A DNA stretch of 64,000 nucleotides from Takakia lepidozioides (Eukaryota > Streptophyta > Takakiopsida > Takakiales > Takakiaceae), in NCBI GenBank assembly GCA_030704615.1, contig CM060731.1, positions 63,096,756 to 63,160,755 of the forward strand, written 5' to 3'. Positions 1 through 11,258 of the stretch are shown here, piece by piece. Within the stretch, counting starts at the first letter, position 1, and each line of letters opens with the position of its first letter. Position numbers and translations under genes: made by a program. The notes below the pieces were generated by a model. The model did not search any database. It was not told where the DNA came from and worked only from the letters and a program-made list of their open reading frames with translations.

Positions 1-170
1 CCTCTATTCTAAAGAAGAATTAACTTTCATACTACGTGAATGTTTTGTATTCTCAGGCCCGTCCTCAAATTCATAAAACACATCCCCTCCCCCATTCACT
101 TAGAGCTCTCTCCATGATACGACAGTTCACACAATTTTAATGCTTCTCTGTTTTCTGTTTTGGTGCAAAG

Positions 171-1928
171 ATCATTTTCAAGGCCGAAGTCGCAGAGCTA
201 TTAAAGGAAAAACAGCAGGCTCTAAAGGTGACACGTGCATGTCTAAATGAGGCACTTGATGGGCTTTCACTGGAGTCTCTTAAATTACTGTCAATTGTTG
301 AGAGCTCCAAGCAGGAGGTTGCCATGATCGAGACTAGGAAAAAAGAGGTTGGTAATCTTGAAACCATCAATCTTTGCACCAGGTTCGATAAACTTTTATT
401 TCCACATCATGCCAGTTCTTTTGAGTTGATATGTTGCAATGCAAGAATCTTTAAAAGAATTGTTTCGGTTAATTGGAGAGTTAAAACTGAGACATTGCGA
501 CAACATGCTGTTGTCTCAGATTGCTGATTTGCTTTCACCACAATGCAGTTTCTCACTCCAGTTGAGGGAGGTTGAGGCCTGAAGCCTAACAAGCCAAATC
601 CATGAATGTTCTATGAGCAGAAAATGGGAGGTTGGCGAAACTAATGATATTTGTTGTTTTCTAATCTCAACACTGCTATCTGTAATCCACAATGACATGC
701 ACTCCCATGGAGCATATGTATGATCTTCAGGAAGACAATGACTCGTTAATGGGGAACAAGAGGAGGTTTCTTTAGATCTTGTCACTCTGCTCCCTGACTT
801 TTGGGTGCTCTTTCCTCATTAGTCTGCCTGGTGGCCAGAATGGTCATTCATGTGCGAAGCCTCAGGCAGACTTGGCGAATTGGATACATCTTTGATTGTG
901 CTCATATGTTGTGTGGATTCCCAGGATATTCCCAGTCATAAATATTAGAAGTCTAAAATGAACCACATGGGGATTGGATATAGGTGGCGGATGCAAAGGA
1001 ACAAGTAAAGGAAGCAGAACAGCAAGTTGCCTCCTCTTGACAGCAGTATGCTAACTTAACTCGAGAGCACCAACAGACCAAGGCTCAGGTCAGTATGGGT
1101 GTGAGCTCTTCGATCCAAGCAGTTACTGGGAAGTACCAAAAAACACGTTACAAGGGTTGGTGCGCTGTGCTGCTATATGAGCTCTCATGGGAAGGGCCTA
1201 CCTTCTGTCATCTTCCCTGAAGGTGTGTTTGGGTGACTACTCACTGCAGGAATGGTCATCTCAGTGAGTGGTCGTCTCGTGGGTTGACTCCAGGGTAAGC
1301 ACAAGGCTGGGGATTTTAGTAGTTTACTCGCTGTTTCCATTTTTGGGGACCAAATGATGTTTGTTACCATAGCCTTGGCTCATCATTATCAAAACTTAGG
1401 GCTCCTTCTTACAACTTTGTGGATGTAGAAGTCAATTTATTGTGGACCTAAATAGTCACAGGGCTGTGGCATGTTGATCACAATTGGTCTCAAAGGTTGG
1501 CCTCCTGTTGTTTGTCAATCTGAGTCTTCTCCATGCTACAGATCACTGCCTAAGTGTTTACTGCTGTGCCTTTTGGAATGCATTGGATGTGTGTTAGGTG
1601 TGAATTCATTGTTTATTTGACATTGAAGGCTATGAAAGGGGTTATTTACATAGTATAGTACAACTTAAGCTCGAAGAGAGGAGAGAGTAGGGTGAAGGAT
1701 GGGGCCGTGGATATGGCATGCAATGGACCATAGAATATCATCTGCTCCTGCAGTATGTGAAATTTTAGATATCTCTCTTCTTTCCCTTCATCCACACACT
1801 TGATAGAACCTTATACTTGTCATATTTCAGCTACAGGAAGCCACAAAGATGATAGAAAGGCTCGCCGCTATAAATCGAAAGTCCTACGTCCAGATTGTTC
1901 AAATGGGAGGAATTGGAAAAGAGGACGG

Positions 1929-1961
<33 letters not shown>

Positions 1962-2034
1962 GAAGGAGGAGGGCAAGGAGGATGAACCCACAGTCCTCAG
2001 AAAGTACTGCTCACATCTTTGTACCGTTGTATAA
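171..2034 (+). CDS. Coiled-coil protein gene with acidic C-terminus (3' exons only)
   Basis: I do not recognise the family. Three plus-strand segments read as one coiled-coil protein. About 171-347 (acceptor after 170 or 182) is heptad-rich and includes AEVAELLKEKQQALK. 984-1088 lies between an AG acceptor and a CAG/GTCAGT donor and contains DAKEQVKEAEQQ. 1831-2034 starts after TTTCAG and reads LQEATKMIERLAAINRKS, then a Glu/Asp run encoded by a GAGGAC hexamer repeat, a short tail and a TAA at 2032-2034. Phase 0 joins all three. The middle exon carries an in-frame TGA at 1038-1040, so the gene may be broken there, the exon may be skipped, or the base may be wrong. Earlier exons are not in the window. 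It could also be the upstream part of the CCDC22-like locus that follows on the same strand; I favour a separate gene because of the stop and the acidic end. Confidence 0.5.
1921..1961 (+). repeat. GAGGAC hexamer repeat coding for an Asp/Glu run
   Basis: About six near-perfect copies of a GACGAG hexamer lie inside the last exon of the coiled-coil gene. They keep the frame and encode alternating Asp and Glu. Copy-number change here alters protein length by two residues per unit. Confidence 0.8.
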
Positions 2035-4520
2035 TAGTTGTGGGCAGGAATGTTCTTATGCTGTATATGGCATATTGAAAGTGATTAACTATAGGACCAA
2101 TTGTAACACAGATACACATTAATTTTCTGCTGTTCTGAGCAGCTTTTCCCTGAAAATTCTTTTTACACCGCGAGCTGGCCTTTCCTATTGCATATATGTA
2201 AACTATCCAACAGTACCTTGTGACTGAAATGGGTTGCTTTTGAAAACACGCTCTACAGTGTCTAGGGTCTTCTCCTTAGTGTGGAACACCTGTATCCCAT
2301 GTCTCACAGGAAGGGTGTTTCCGGAAGGTGCTGAGACTGAAAACCAACAACATTCATTTCTATCCAGTGACATTACTCTCTCGGTCACTTAAGTCCTTAG
2401 GTTATAAATGGGATCACCCCAGAACATAGTTTGTAATCTATAAACTTGGCTCACAACTGAGCAATCCTCACTCAGAAGATGTTAGTGGAACATGCTGAGT
2501 GCAGCCTAACAAGTAGAAAGTGGCCAAGGTAACCCACCTTCTGGGAAAAACAAGCCCCAATAAAAGATGGAGTAAGAGTTCCCAATCACTAGCACCTTGA
2601 GTGATGGAGGGCTGAGAGCATGACGCTGACAAGCATTTAATGGCAAAGTCGGACGAAGCTCACATAGCTAGCTAGAAACCAAGCCAAGAATCCAAGTTGC
2701 ATTTGCTCCAGAATGCAGCCATAACCAGCACAGCTACTCTTTTGATCCATGTAACCTGTCATGGGGTGAGAATTGCATAACCTAACAGGTTTTCACACAA
2801 CGCAATGGGCATTTGGGTCCTCGGTCTCTCTTAAACTAAGAGGGCCTTGGCTGTGTTCTTGTCTACCCTCAGGATAGCTTTCCTGATTTTGTCTGTGAAT
2901 GCTTTGAACTCCTCTCCTGCTTCTGCCCTGCACACAACCCAGAGTGACAGGTAGAGACTAGAGACCTTCCCATTTCTGTGGTAAACACAGGGCTATCAAA
3001 CTAAAATCAATAACTCTGCAACGGGGCTGTCAAGTTTGCATGTGGACAAGTGCCTCTGTGAGTGCCTTAATGGCAGTTGCAGGAAAATAAGTTTATACCT
3101 GTAGCTGAGCTGTAGGGATAACCTAAAACCTGGTTGCGAACCCCACAGTAGGCTCCGGGAGGGTAAGTTTCCTGTGGGGTCAATGGCCACAAGGCTATGA
3201 CAAGCCCAGCCAACGTTCGCAGGGAACAGCTCTTTGCGAGCCCCCTCATAAAGGTAGTTTCTGGTCCCTTTTGTTCCTCCCAAACTGGGCAGGGGGTCTA
3301 TGTGGCTACGGCAAACAATGTCTTATGAGTACATTCTCAATCTCTTTTCAAGACCTTGAGGCTGAGCCTAAAGCCCTGGCCCTGTTGGGGTCTAACTTTT
3401 GGGCTGCTCACACACAGCAGATTGTTGCTTGTGTGAAGGGCTTTCTAGAGGATATCTGGAAAGCCTGAACTAATTGTTTATATCAAGGTAAGTCCCACAA
3501 CTGGAGTGAGCCCCTCACAAACGTAGTGTCTATTCCCTCTGTTTCTGTCCAAACTGGGCGTGGGGTCTATGGCCACAAGGCTACGGCAAACAAAGTCTTA
3601 TGAGTACAGTCTCTCTCAAGAGGAGGGTCGCATAAGGCTTTCAATATGACTGGACCAGAGAGTGTGTAGGAGGGCTCTCCTCTGGAAGCAGCCACTCCCT
3701 TCCTGTCTCAGTCCAAGGTGATAGTTGCTGGGAGTTGTAGAGAGGGCTTGGAGAGTTTGGTCCAAGGGTGGAGACTCTGTTCCTTTGCCAGAATACTGAG
3801 AGTCTCAAGACGATTGTGCCTATGAGCCTCCACTCAAGGCCAGTCTGTGGGTAGTGATTTGATGTCAATCCATGTGTCTCAAGGAAACATCATCTAGTAA
3901 GGTCCATCAGGTCATCATTTGGGAGAGAGCAATTTGTATATCTTCGTCTCCAGGAATTTGGGACTCCTAGGGACTCCCAATGAACGAACACACATGGTCA
4001 GACCGATCAGTTGGTGCATGGACTGTGTGGCTCTCTGTCGAGGGACACAACAGGTCTCTGCGATATCTTATGTTAAGACACTGTTCAACTGAAGTACAAG
4101 GCCTTAAGTTGCAAACACTAGAAGTATTTGCAACATACATGCATGAGAAGTATGTTTGGCAGGAACGAAGTGAGTCCATCAAAGCTTTAATCTGGAAATC
4201 TAATTTGAAGTGGGTCTTTTGATCTCATGAGTCCTTGAGGCTTGCAGACAGACATACAAAAACAATCTTCTTCTCTCCCTACCTGTGGGTTGGAGGGGGT
4301 ACTATGGGTGCAAGCAAGCAAAGTCCAATGCATACAACTCTCATTACTCTGCTCTCTTCTACACAATTTGGCGCTCTTGTCTATGTTGTTCACCTCTTTT
4401 GTTATCGCAATCTTTATATCCAAGTGTCTTCTACTTTTCCCGATATGATCATCTGTCTGTTCATCGGCTGTTATTTGTATCCATTTCAACCTTCTTGTCT
4501 TCCTCTTACTCTTCATACAG
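2035..4520. other. Non-coding stretch with a dispersed repeat
   Basis: No coding exon with credible composition is visible on either strand. The only structure I can support is a copy of the dispersed repeat at 3255-3612, described separately. The remainder looks like spacer or intron. Confidence 0.5.
3255..3612 (+). repeat. Dispersed repeat family, copy 1
   Basis: Contains the blocks GAGGCTGAGCCTAAAGCC, GGGCTGCTCACACACAGCAG and GGCCACAAGGCTACGGCAAA in fixed order. The same blocks recur at 14862-15130, 16230-16525, 16678-16760 (3' part only) and, more diverged, 44035-44225, always on the plus strand. This copy also has a second partial 3' block at its left end (3255-3330), as though two copies abut. 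No open frame is shared by the copies, so it is probably a non-autonomous element of about 270 bp. Its class is unknown because I could not fix its ends. Confidence 0.75.
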
Positions 4521-4692
4521 GAGGGCAGCCCAGCTGCAACAGGCAGTGGCAGAAGAGAGAGCTCATGTACAACGAGCAAACTCATACAATGCAAAACTCA
4601 TCGAAAATCTGGCCAATGAGAAAAAGGAACGGGCCTCCTTAGACAAAAAGGTTGCTGAGCTTGAAAAAGAGCGAGCGAAGCTGCATCAAGAG
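4521..4692 (+). CDS. Coiled-coil exon, probably of the CCDC22-like gene
   Basis: The segment follows a pyrimidine-rich acceptor ending CATACAG and reads QLQQAVAEERAHVQRA, then KVAELEKERAKLHQE, with strong heptad character. One base completes the previous codon. A GAG/GTTCAT donor at 4692/4693 closes it in phase 0, matching the next exon at 5609. Composition fits the long coiled coil preceding the conserved C-terminal block of CCDC22 proteins, and strand, order and phase agree with the exons at 10459-11165. Coiled coils resemble one another, so assignment to that gene is inference; it could be a separate gene. Confidence 0.5.
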
Positions 4693-5608
4693 GTTCATTC
4701 TCTCAGGGGCTTGCTCTATACATCTATACTACCTAAACCGATTACCCTTGGTCCTAGTGTTGTACTGGCTGTAGACTATACCTTGATTCAACCACTTCTA
4801 GGTACTTCACTAGTTCATCAAAGGTTGTGAAGAAGCTCAGAGTAAGTTTCAAGGTGGACTTCAGCTGGCTCATTTTTAGCATCATTCCTATGCGGCCTTT
4901 AGCCAGATAACCTGGACTGCCTTCTCTAGGTGGTTTGTTCCTTAGATACTGGAGCACTTGAAAATTCCATCCATCCTTTGTTTGACTGTTGGTCAAGCTG
5001 CCTGTGGTCATAACAGAGTTGAGGGATGTTCATACTTGTCTCGGCCATCCAAGCCAACTGTGACCACCACCACTCACTTTCAAGTCATCTGTTTTAGAAA
5101 TGAATGTCGGCGTCCACATTCAGGTTACTAGAAGATGTGGCCACTGCTTCAGAAGAACATCAACAAAGAGGCAAAAAGCCGAGGAGTTGACCCCTTAGCT
5201 GCACCCCATTCTATATTGAAGAAGTCACCCTTCTGGCTATTAGCTAAGATAACAATCTTTTGTCCTATCATCAGTTTCCCTCTGATATGGTGGCACAAAG
5301 CCCAAACCAAAGTCTTTGTACTCATCATAGTGGAGAGACTTGGATGATCTACCAGCTGATTTGCCAGAATTTCAAGGCCAAGATAAAAGATAAAAACAGT
5401 CGCTAAACTGTATTTTTGAAGTTTTTGAAGTTATTTTATGGGGGTATTCCTCTTTTTTCCCAAAGAAGAGCTACATTGGGAAGCTTCAAATAGCAAAGCT
5501 TTGCATGGTGGCAAATGTGGCTTTTCTTGTAGGCCTTGTTTTGCATGGCATAAAAGTCAAACTCAAGCCTGGTAGTAAAATTATTTCTAGGGGGTGCAGG
5601 GCTAACAG

Positions 5609-5839
5609 GGTGAGGAGAGAATTGATAAAACTGAGCGGCTGGAAAATCGTCTACACAGACTGGAGAATGAGCTTTCAGTCCTAACACAGGCAAAATCTGT
5701 GCAAAGCGGTGCTTTGTTTGATCTCAGACGACAACTGGACCATGTAGTTGAGAGAATGGGCAAGCTGCAAGAACAACTAAAGGAGAAGACACTTATCTGC
5801 GAACAAACGACCAAGGATCTGCAATTGACCCAAGGGGAG
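5609..5839 (+). CDS. Coiled-coil exon, probably of the CCDC22-like gene
   Basis: An AACAG acceptor at 5608 and a GAG/GTAGTT donor at 5839/5840 bound exactly 77 codons in phase 0. The product contains ERLENRLHRLENELSVL and ERMGKLQEQLKEKTL, a long amphipathic helix with Leu in the core positions. Its phase matches the exon ending at 4692. The next certain exon of the locus is at 10459, after a 180-bp tandem array. The family assignment depends on the downstream exons. Confidence 0.55.
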
Positions 5840-5956
5840 GTAGTTCTTATTTGACCCACATAGACTGAACAAACTTTTTGACCCTGCCATCTTATCAGGA
5901 AGGTTGTACTGCTAAATAAGATAGAATGTGTTGAAGAAGGTGCTTTCGTTAGCAGT

Positions 5957-7565
5957 ATCCGGAAACTTGAATGACAACTGCAGATCTATTGCGGGCCAGA
6001 CCAGAACCTCTTATAAATGTTTATGGATATGGAGGCTACATATCTTCATCACCCTACTTGTAATGGATCCACCAAGCCATAGCCCACCCAAACTGGAGCA
6101 GTTGGCAAGAAGATAGACCCATTGGAGTACCTACACGTCCATAAACTTGAACAACAAGTGCAGATCTGTTGGGGGCCAGACCACAACCCCTTAAGAAAAC
6201 TCCAAAGCTCTAGAGGCCACCATACATTTATCACACTAGTTGTTAGAAATGTGCCAAGCCATAGCACACCACAAATGGAAGAATTGGCAAGAAGATAGGC
6301 ATATCAAAGTACTTGAACGTCCGGAAACTTGGACAACAAGTGCAGATCTATTGGGGGCCAGACCACAACCCCTTAAGAAAATTCAGAGCTCAGTAGGCCA
6401 CCATAACTTGATCACACTAGCTGTTAGAAATGTGTCAAGCCATAGCACACCACAATTGGAGCAATTGGCAAGAACATAGGTCCATTTGAGTACTTGAACA
6501 TCCGGAAACTTGAACAACAAATGCAAATCTGTTGGGGGCCACACCACAACCCCTGAAATCTCTAGAGGCCATAATATATTGATCATACTAGTTGTGAGAA
6601 ATTCTCCAAGCCATAGCACACCACAATTGGAGCAATTTGCAAGGAGATAGGCCCATCTGAATATAAGTTGAAAGTCCGGAAACTTAAACAACAAGTGCAG
6701 ATCTGTTGGGGGCCAGACCACAACCTCTTAAGAAAATTGAGAGCTCAGGAGGCCACCATAACTTGATTACACTAGTTGTTAGAAATGTTTCAAGCCATAG
6801 CACACCACAACTAGAGCAATTGGCAAGGAGATAGGCTCAGCTGAGTACCTAAAGGTCCGGAAACTTGAACAACAAATGCAGATCTGTTGGGGGCCAGACC
6901 ACAACCCCTTAAGAAAATTCAGAACTTAGAAGGCCACCATAACTTGACCACACTTGTTAAAAATATTTCAAGCCATAGCACACCACAACTGGAGCAATTG
7001 CCAAGGAGATAGGCCCATCTATGATCTGAGTACCTGAACGTCCGAAAACTTGAACGACAAGTGCAGATTTGTTGGGGGCCAGACCACAACCCACCTTAAT
7101 AAGATTCAGAGCTCAGGAGGCCACCATACCTTGATCATATTAGTTGTTATAAATGTTTCAAGCCATAACACACCATATTTGGGGCAATTGGCAAGAAGAG
7201 AGGCTAATTTGAGTACCTAAACGTCTGGAAACTTGAACAACAAGTATAGATTTGTTGGGGCGATCACAACCCCTTAAGAAATTTCAAAGCTCTGAAGGCC
7301 ATCATATTTTGATCACACTACTTGTTAGAAATGTGCCAAGCCATAGCACACCACAAATGGAGGAATTGGCAAGAAGATAGGCCCATCAAAGTAGCTGAAT
7401 GTCTGGAAACTTGAACAACAAGTGCAACTATACTGGGGGCCAGACCACAACCCCTTGAAAATCTTTATGGCTCTGAAGGCTAGCACATCTTCATCACCCT
7501 ACTTGCTACAAATCCACCAAGCCATAGCACACCCAAATTGGAAAAATTGGCATGAAGATATGGCA
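5957..7565. repeat. Tandem array of nine ~180-bp units
   Basis: The unit begins near TCCGGAAACTTGAACAACAA and runs through GTTGGGGGCCAGACCACAAC and CAAGCCATAGCACACCACAA. Unit starts fall near 5957, 6137, 6319, 6500, 6674, 6855, 7040, 7223 and 7401, a period of 174-185 bp. Copies differ by scattered substitutions and small indels, so the array is not freshly expanded. Each unit has stops in all frames or shifts frame between units, so I do not regard it as coding. It lies between exons of the CCDC22-like locus and is probably intronic. Confidence 0.9.
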
Positions 7566-9579
7566 CAACAGAAATGAATGTGACTCTGTCTGGCTTCACC
7601 CCCTGCTGATGTGCATTTGCTCACAGGTCTCCAAAGCCTCTATCCCCCATATTCATGTTGTACATGTCATGCAATCATAGCATTCCAGAACACCACATCT
7701 CGTTTGTCCATCAAACAATTCATTTGCATCCACAGTGCTCCCACATTTGGCATACATATCAATGTCAAGAGTATTGTTCAGAATGACATCTGGTACTATT
7801 CCAGCCTTGACGATGTCACCATGGACCTCTTTTCCCTTTCATGAATATATAAATGGCTGAGCCCTAGAATACTACTTCCTGGCAATGGTGCCCCTAAAGA
7901 ACCGGCAACAGATGACCCAAACCTCGAGCGACCTACTGCAGCAAAAACATGAGAAATGAAGAGGGTGGGAACGAAATTGATGGAGAGTTGGAGAGCGTTT
8001 GGGCGTGGATTAAGGAGAGCAGACAAGTGAAAGAAAGATGGGATAGAGAGGAGGGTGGAGAGGATGATATTGAGGGCCGTATGAAAAAGCTAGGAAGCTG
8101 TCGAGCTTCAACCCTCCCCGCATCGATTGCGCGCATGTCTCCAAAACTGTCGAGCTCAACCCTCCCCTCATCGCTTGAACGCATGTGGTCTCCAAAGCTT
8201 CCATCTCGGACCCTAGCTATGCATCTGCAAATCATCCCACGACACAAACAAAGAAAAACGACCAAGTCCAAGACTCATCGTTCAGCACACAACCCCGCAA
8301 CCCTAAATCCATTTTAAATTATTTTGAACTTTTATTGGATAGTACACTTTTTGTTACCCCAGTGGTTTGGGGCTCAAATCCTGCTATGTCCTTTTTATAT
8401 GTGGTACGGTATGTGAATTTCACTTTATTGTAATGATACAATGTTAACTTTTTTTATGAAGTGATAAAGGCAGGCCAAGATGAACTAATTAATATGACCA
8501 AATTTAAATTATGCATGTTTGGCCATATCCGGGTCATATGAAACCTGTTTGACGTAGTTTTTGGGGGGATAGTTTCAGGGCTTACAATGCTACCCACCTA
8601 CACCTCATTTTTGGGCTCTTGCAAAAAGTCTATAGATTTTTCCAAAGTATATTAGATTATCTATTTTTTTAAATAAAAAATAAAGGGAAACACCTAAGAG
8701 CTACAACTCATAAATCAGGCTTATCTACTAGATGTGACATATGAAAATTTGAATGAAATGTAAACAACTATTGTCAAGCCTTGTAGTGAGTTCAGTTATT
8801 TGGAAATTTTGTATTTTTGGAACTGACTTAATTTATTTTCATTCTAAAATTCATCGTTGAAGTTTGGACATTGGAGAAAATGCAAATTTTGATGGTCTAC
8901 GGGCACCCTCTACCTTATCAGATCAGCCCATACCTAGGTCATTAGATGGTGCCACGGCTCTAAGTGGAGAAGAGCTGGCTATGTTATATTTCAAGCTAAT
9001 TTTGTATTACCAAACATTGTTCCAGTTGAGGAAAGTGCTTCAGAGAATGAATACTGTGATTCAGATTCAGAGTAACGTTGATTGTTTGGAACCATCTGTT
9101 CAATAGCATCATCCTACAATGATTTGGACACTTGTATGCTTTTTAAAGTCTGCCACAGGTGCACAAACCACTTTAACATTTTCATGTATCACCACAAGAG
9201 TAGTACTAGTCACTGAGGTGTCTTTAATCACTCACAATCTACCACCGTCCAAAGTGATACCAATCACTGCAGTGTCTTTAACCACTCACTATGTACCACT
9301 GTCCAAGGTGTCTTTAACCATATAACATTCTAGAACTAACATGAGAGACTGAAGACCTAGCTATGTTGTCTACATGCATTCAAGCGGCGTTTGTACAACC
9401 AACCGCTATTCCAGTTGAGGAAAGCCATTCAGAGGATGACGAATATGTTTCAGATTCAAAATAAAGTTTATTGTTGGAACCATTTGTTCAATAGCATTAT
9501 CCTACAAATGGTCTGGACACTTGTCTGTTTTTCAAAGTTTGTCACAGGTGCACAAACCACTTAAAGTTTAGGGTTTAAA
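7566..9579. repeat. Non-coding stretch with short duplications
   Basis: No exon recognised. Two local duplications are clear. A unit of about 50 bp containing GTCGAGCT(T/C)AACCCTCCCC is repeated at 8096-8145 and 8147-8197. A block of about 165 bp at 9011-9175 is repeated at 9399-9565 (shared TTCCAGTTGAGGAAAG and CACAGGTGCACAAACCACTT). Between the latter pair, a segment of about 50 bp containing AGTGTCTTTAACCACTCAC is itself repeated two to three times. An open frame at 7949-8317 overlaps the first duplication and has low-complexity composition, so I do not call it a gene. Confidence 0.6.
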
Positions 9580-9843
9580 CTACATGTCTTTGAAGTCATG
9601 ACGTATAGGTCCTGGAGGTACATAGAGAAGTCCCTTGAAGTAAAGTAAACCATCTTTGAATTCGAAATCGTTTGTAACATGTGGGTGGTCTTGAAGTTGG
9701 TTCAGTTGACTTCGTAGTGTTTTAGCAAATTGGTTGCTCTTCAGTGCTTCCTGAATCTCCTTTATGATCTCTGCATCGTCATAGGTGGACATGGATAGCA
9801 GAGAGAGAAGACGCCGGTCATGGCCGGCGAAACTAAGAGCCAC
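9580..9843 (-). pseudogene. Ty3/gypsy pol fragment upstream of the integrase zinc finger
   Basis: On the minus strand an 87-codon segment ends KDGLLYFKGLLYVPPGPIR. This matches the conserved stretch (roughly F-x-D-G-L-L-Y-x-x-x-x-L-Y-V-P) between RNase H and the integrase zinc finger of Ty3/gypsy elements. It is preceded by a charged helix (IIKEIQEALKSNQFAKTL) typical of that linker. A stop falls right after the conserved block, and neither the HHCC finger nor the DDE core follows. This is a truncated relic. It lies inside the CCDC22-like locus in antisense orientation. Confidence 0.7.
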
Positions 9844-9996
9844 TTCGCCTTGCGGCTACTGCCCCCTTTCGGGGGTGGGCCCTATATAACAAAGGGAGTG
9901 CCCTGAGGGGCACCCAGTGTCCATTGAATATGGGGGAGATAGTGGTACCCGTGGGTACCCAGGGGTACTCTGGGAGGCCTAGGGGGTACTTGGGGT

Positions 9997-10114
9997 GCCG
10001 GATTCAAGCTGACATTTGTTGGTAATGATAGCTATGAGTGAGCGGAGCGCCGTGAGCCGGATTCAAGCTGGCGTTTGTTGGTAATGATAGTTGTGAGTGA
10101 GCGGAGCACCGTGA
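9997..10114. repeat. Two tandem 59-bp units
   Basis: Units 9997-10055 and 10056-10114 both start GCCGGATTCAAGCTG and end GAGCGGAGC(G/A)CCGTGA, with only a few mismatches. They follow a region with GCCCTATATAACAAAGG (about 9879-9895) that could be the TATA of a relic LTR of the neighbouring gypsy fragment, but I found no matching second LTR. Confidence 0.75.
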
Positions 10115-10458
10115 GATGAATTTCTTTTGAAGCATTTGTGGATGGGTAGGATGGGGATTTGGAAATTATCGTGTATACTGTTAATACGTGTATACTGTTA
10201 ATGTTAATACTGGCATTATGAATGCCTCCTCGGGTACCGACGGTAAGTGGATGGGTGCTCCGGTGCTCAGTAAAATGTAGTTAGTGGAAGTTTATGTGTA
10301 ATCAGTGGATATGTAAGTGTATGTTGTTTAAGGTATTTGCGAGGAGAGAACAATCAAGGCTTCTGGATATGAGTTTTCCAGTTTTTGGTTTTTGTAGCGG
10401 CTGAAGTTGGTTTGGGATTCATGACAGGGAGGAAGAGATATGGATAATAAGGACTGAA

Positions 10459-11165
10459 GTGGAGGGGGAAGGGAATGTAGCAAAACGGTCTTCCTATGTG
10501 CATCGCATCACTGAGCTGGTGCGCAATAGTAAAAAACAGGCTATTGACATTGCATGCATCATTCTCAACACCCGCCATTTGCAGCGTGACAGCAATGCCG
10601 CTCACGACCGCCTTCGTCGCACGCACGCTCTTGTGGATGAGCTTGTCTTCAGGTTTCATTCTCTCCTTGTTGAGCATACAAGACTGGAGCATTGGTTTTT
10701 ATGCAAATTAAACTAGCCAATCTCGTAGTACAATCTGCCTGAAAATGGGACTTTTCTCCATGTCAGGGTGAAATCACTCCACAACTTGTGGCACTTCAAA
10801 CCAAAACCACATCTATAAACTGACAACTTTTGTGTCGTTGCAAAATCGCCTATTGCATATGAAGCTGAAGTGCCATTACATTTGTTGACAGGGATGCAAA
10901 GTGGGATACAGTTTGTCGACAGCCATACAGGTCACTTAGCACCATCCATGAAACATTTGCAGACATTGTGGATGGGGTATTTGAAATGGACAAAATAGGT
11001 AGAGAGATTGCAGAACTGCAAGCCATGTTAGAAGATCTACAGAAGTCGCCAGTAGATATAACCAGTGTGCAGTCAGATCTGCATGCCATCATGGCGGAGA
11101 ATCAAATCTTGGAGAAGGGACTTGCAGAGGTGCTTGCTCTGCAACAAGGACTTGCAGACATGTAA
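10459..11165 (+). CDS. CCDC22: CCDC22-like protein, C-terminal two exons
   Basis: CCDC22 is a coiled-coil scaffold that binds CCDC93 and COMMD proteins in the CCC/Commander complex for endosomal recycling. Exon 10459(approx.)-10652 reads SSYVHRITELVRNSKKQ, then HDRLRRTHALVDELVF; exon 10892-11165 reads GDAKWDTVCRQPYRSLSTI, then HETFADIV. Family members have R-x-S-Y-x-Q/R-R-I-x-E-I, then T-x-A-V-x-D-E-L-V-F-R-D/E-A-K-K-D, then R-x-A-Y-x-x-L-x-x-I-H-E-x-F in the same order. The donor AG/GTTTCA and acceptor ACAG/GG join as AG+G to restore the conserved Arg. Deviations such as W for K and P for A at conserved sites suggest some relaxation. The stop TAA is at 11163-11165, preceded by a Leu-rich tail. 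The N-terminal NN-CH domain is not visible in the window. A gypsy fragment begins about 95 bp downstream on the opposite strand. Confidence 0.8.
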
Positions 11166-11258
11166 ACTGTTTCAGGTCTTAAAGGTTGCTCGATCCATTA
11201 TTTTTCTGGAGGCCTCCTGTGTAGAGGATACCCTCAGTTTGTAAGTACTTTCTATGAG

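Noticed and set aside
1038-1040. TGA as selenocysteine or readthrough codon
   Set aside because: Land plants lack the selenocysteine machinery as far as known, and the surrounding coiled coil has no redox motif.
5957-7565. Coding repeat (L-E-Q-Q-V-Q-I-like reading in each unit)
   Set aside because: The frame is not kept between units because unit lengths vary by non-multiples of three, and stops interrupt every frame.
6000-7565. CRISPR array
   Set aside because: The repeated unit is 180 bp without unique spacers, in a eukaryotic intron-bearing locus.
7949-8317. 122-codon plus-strand frame
   Set aside because: It spans a local 50-bp duplication, the composition is charged low complexity, and there is no motif or splice support.
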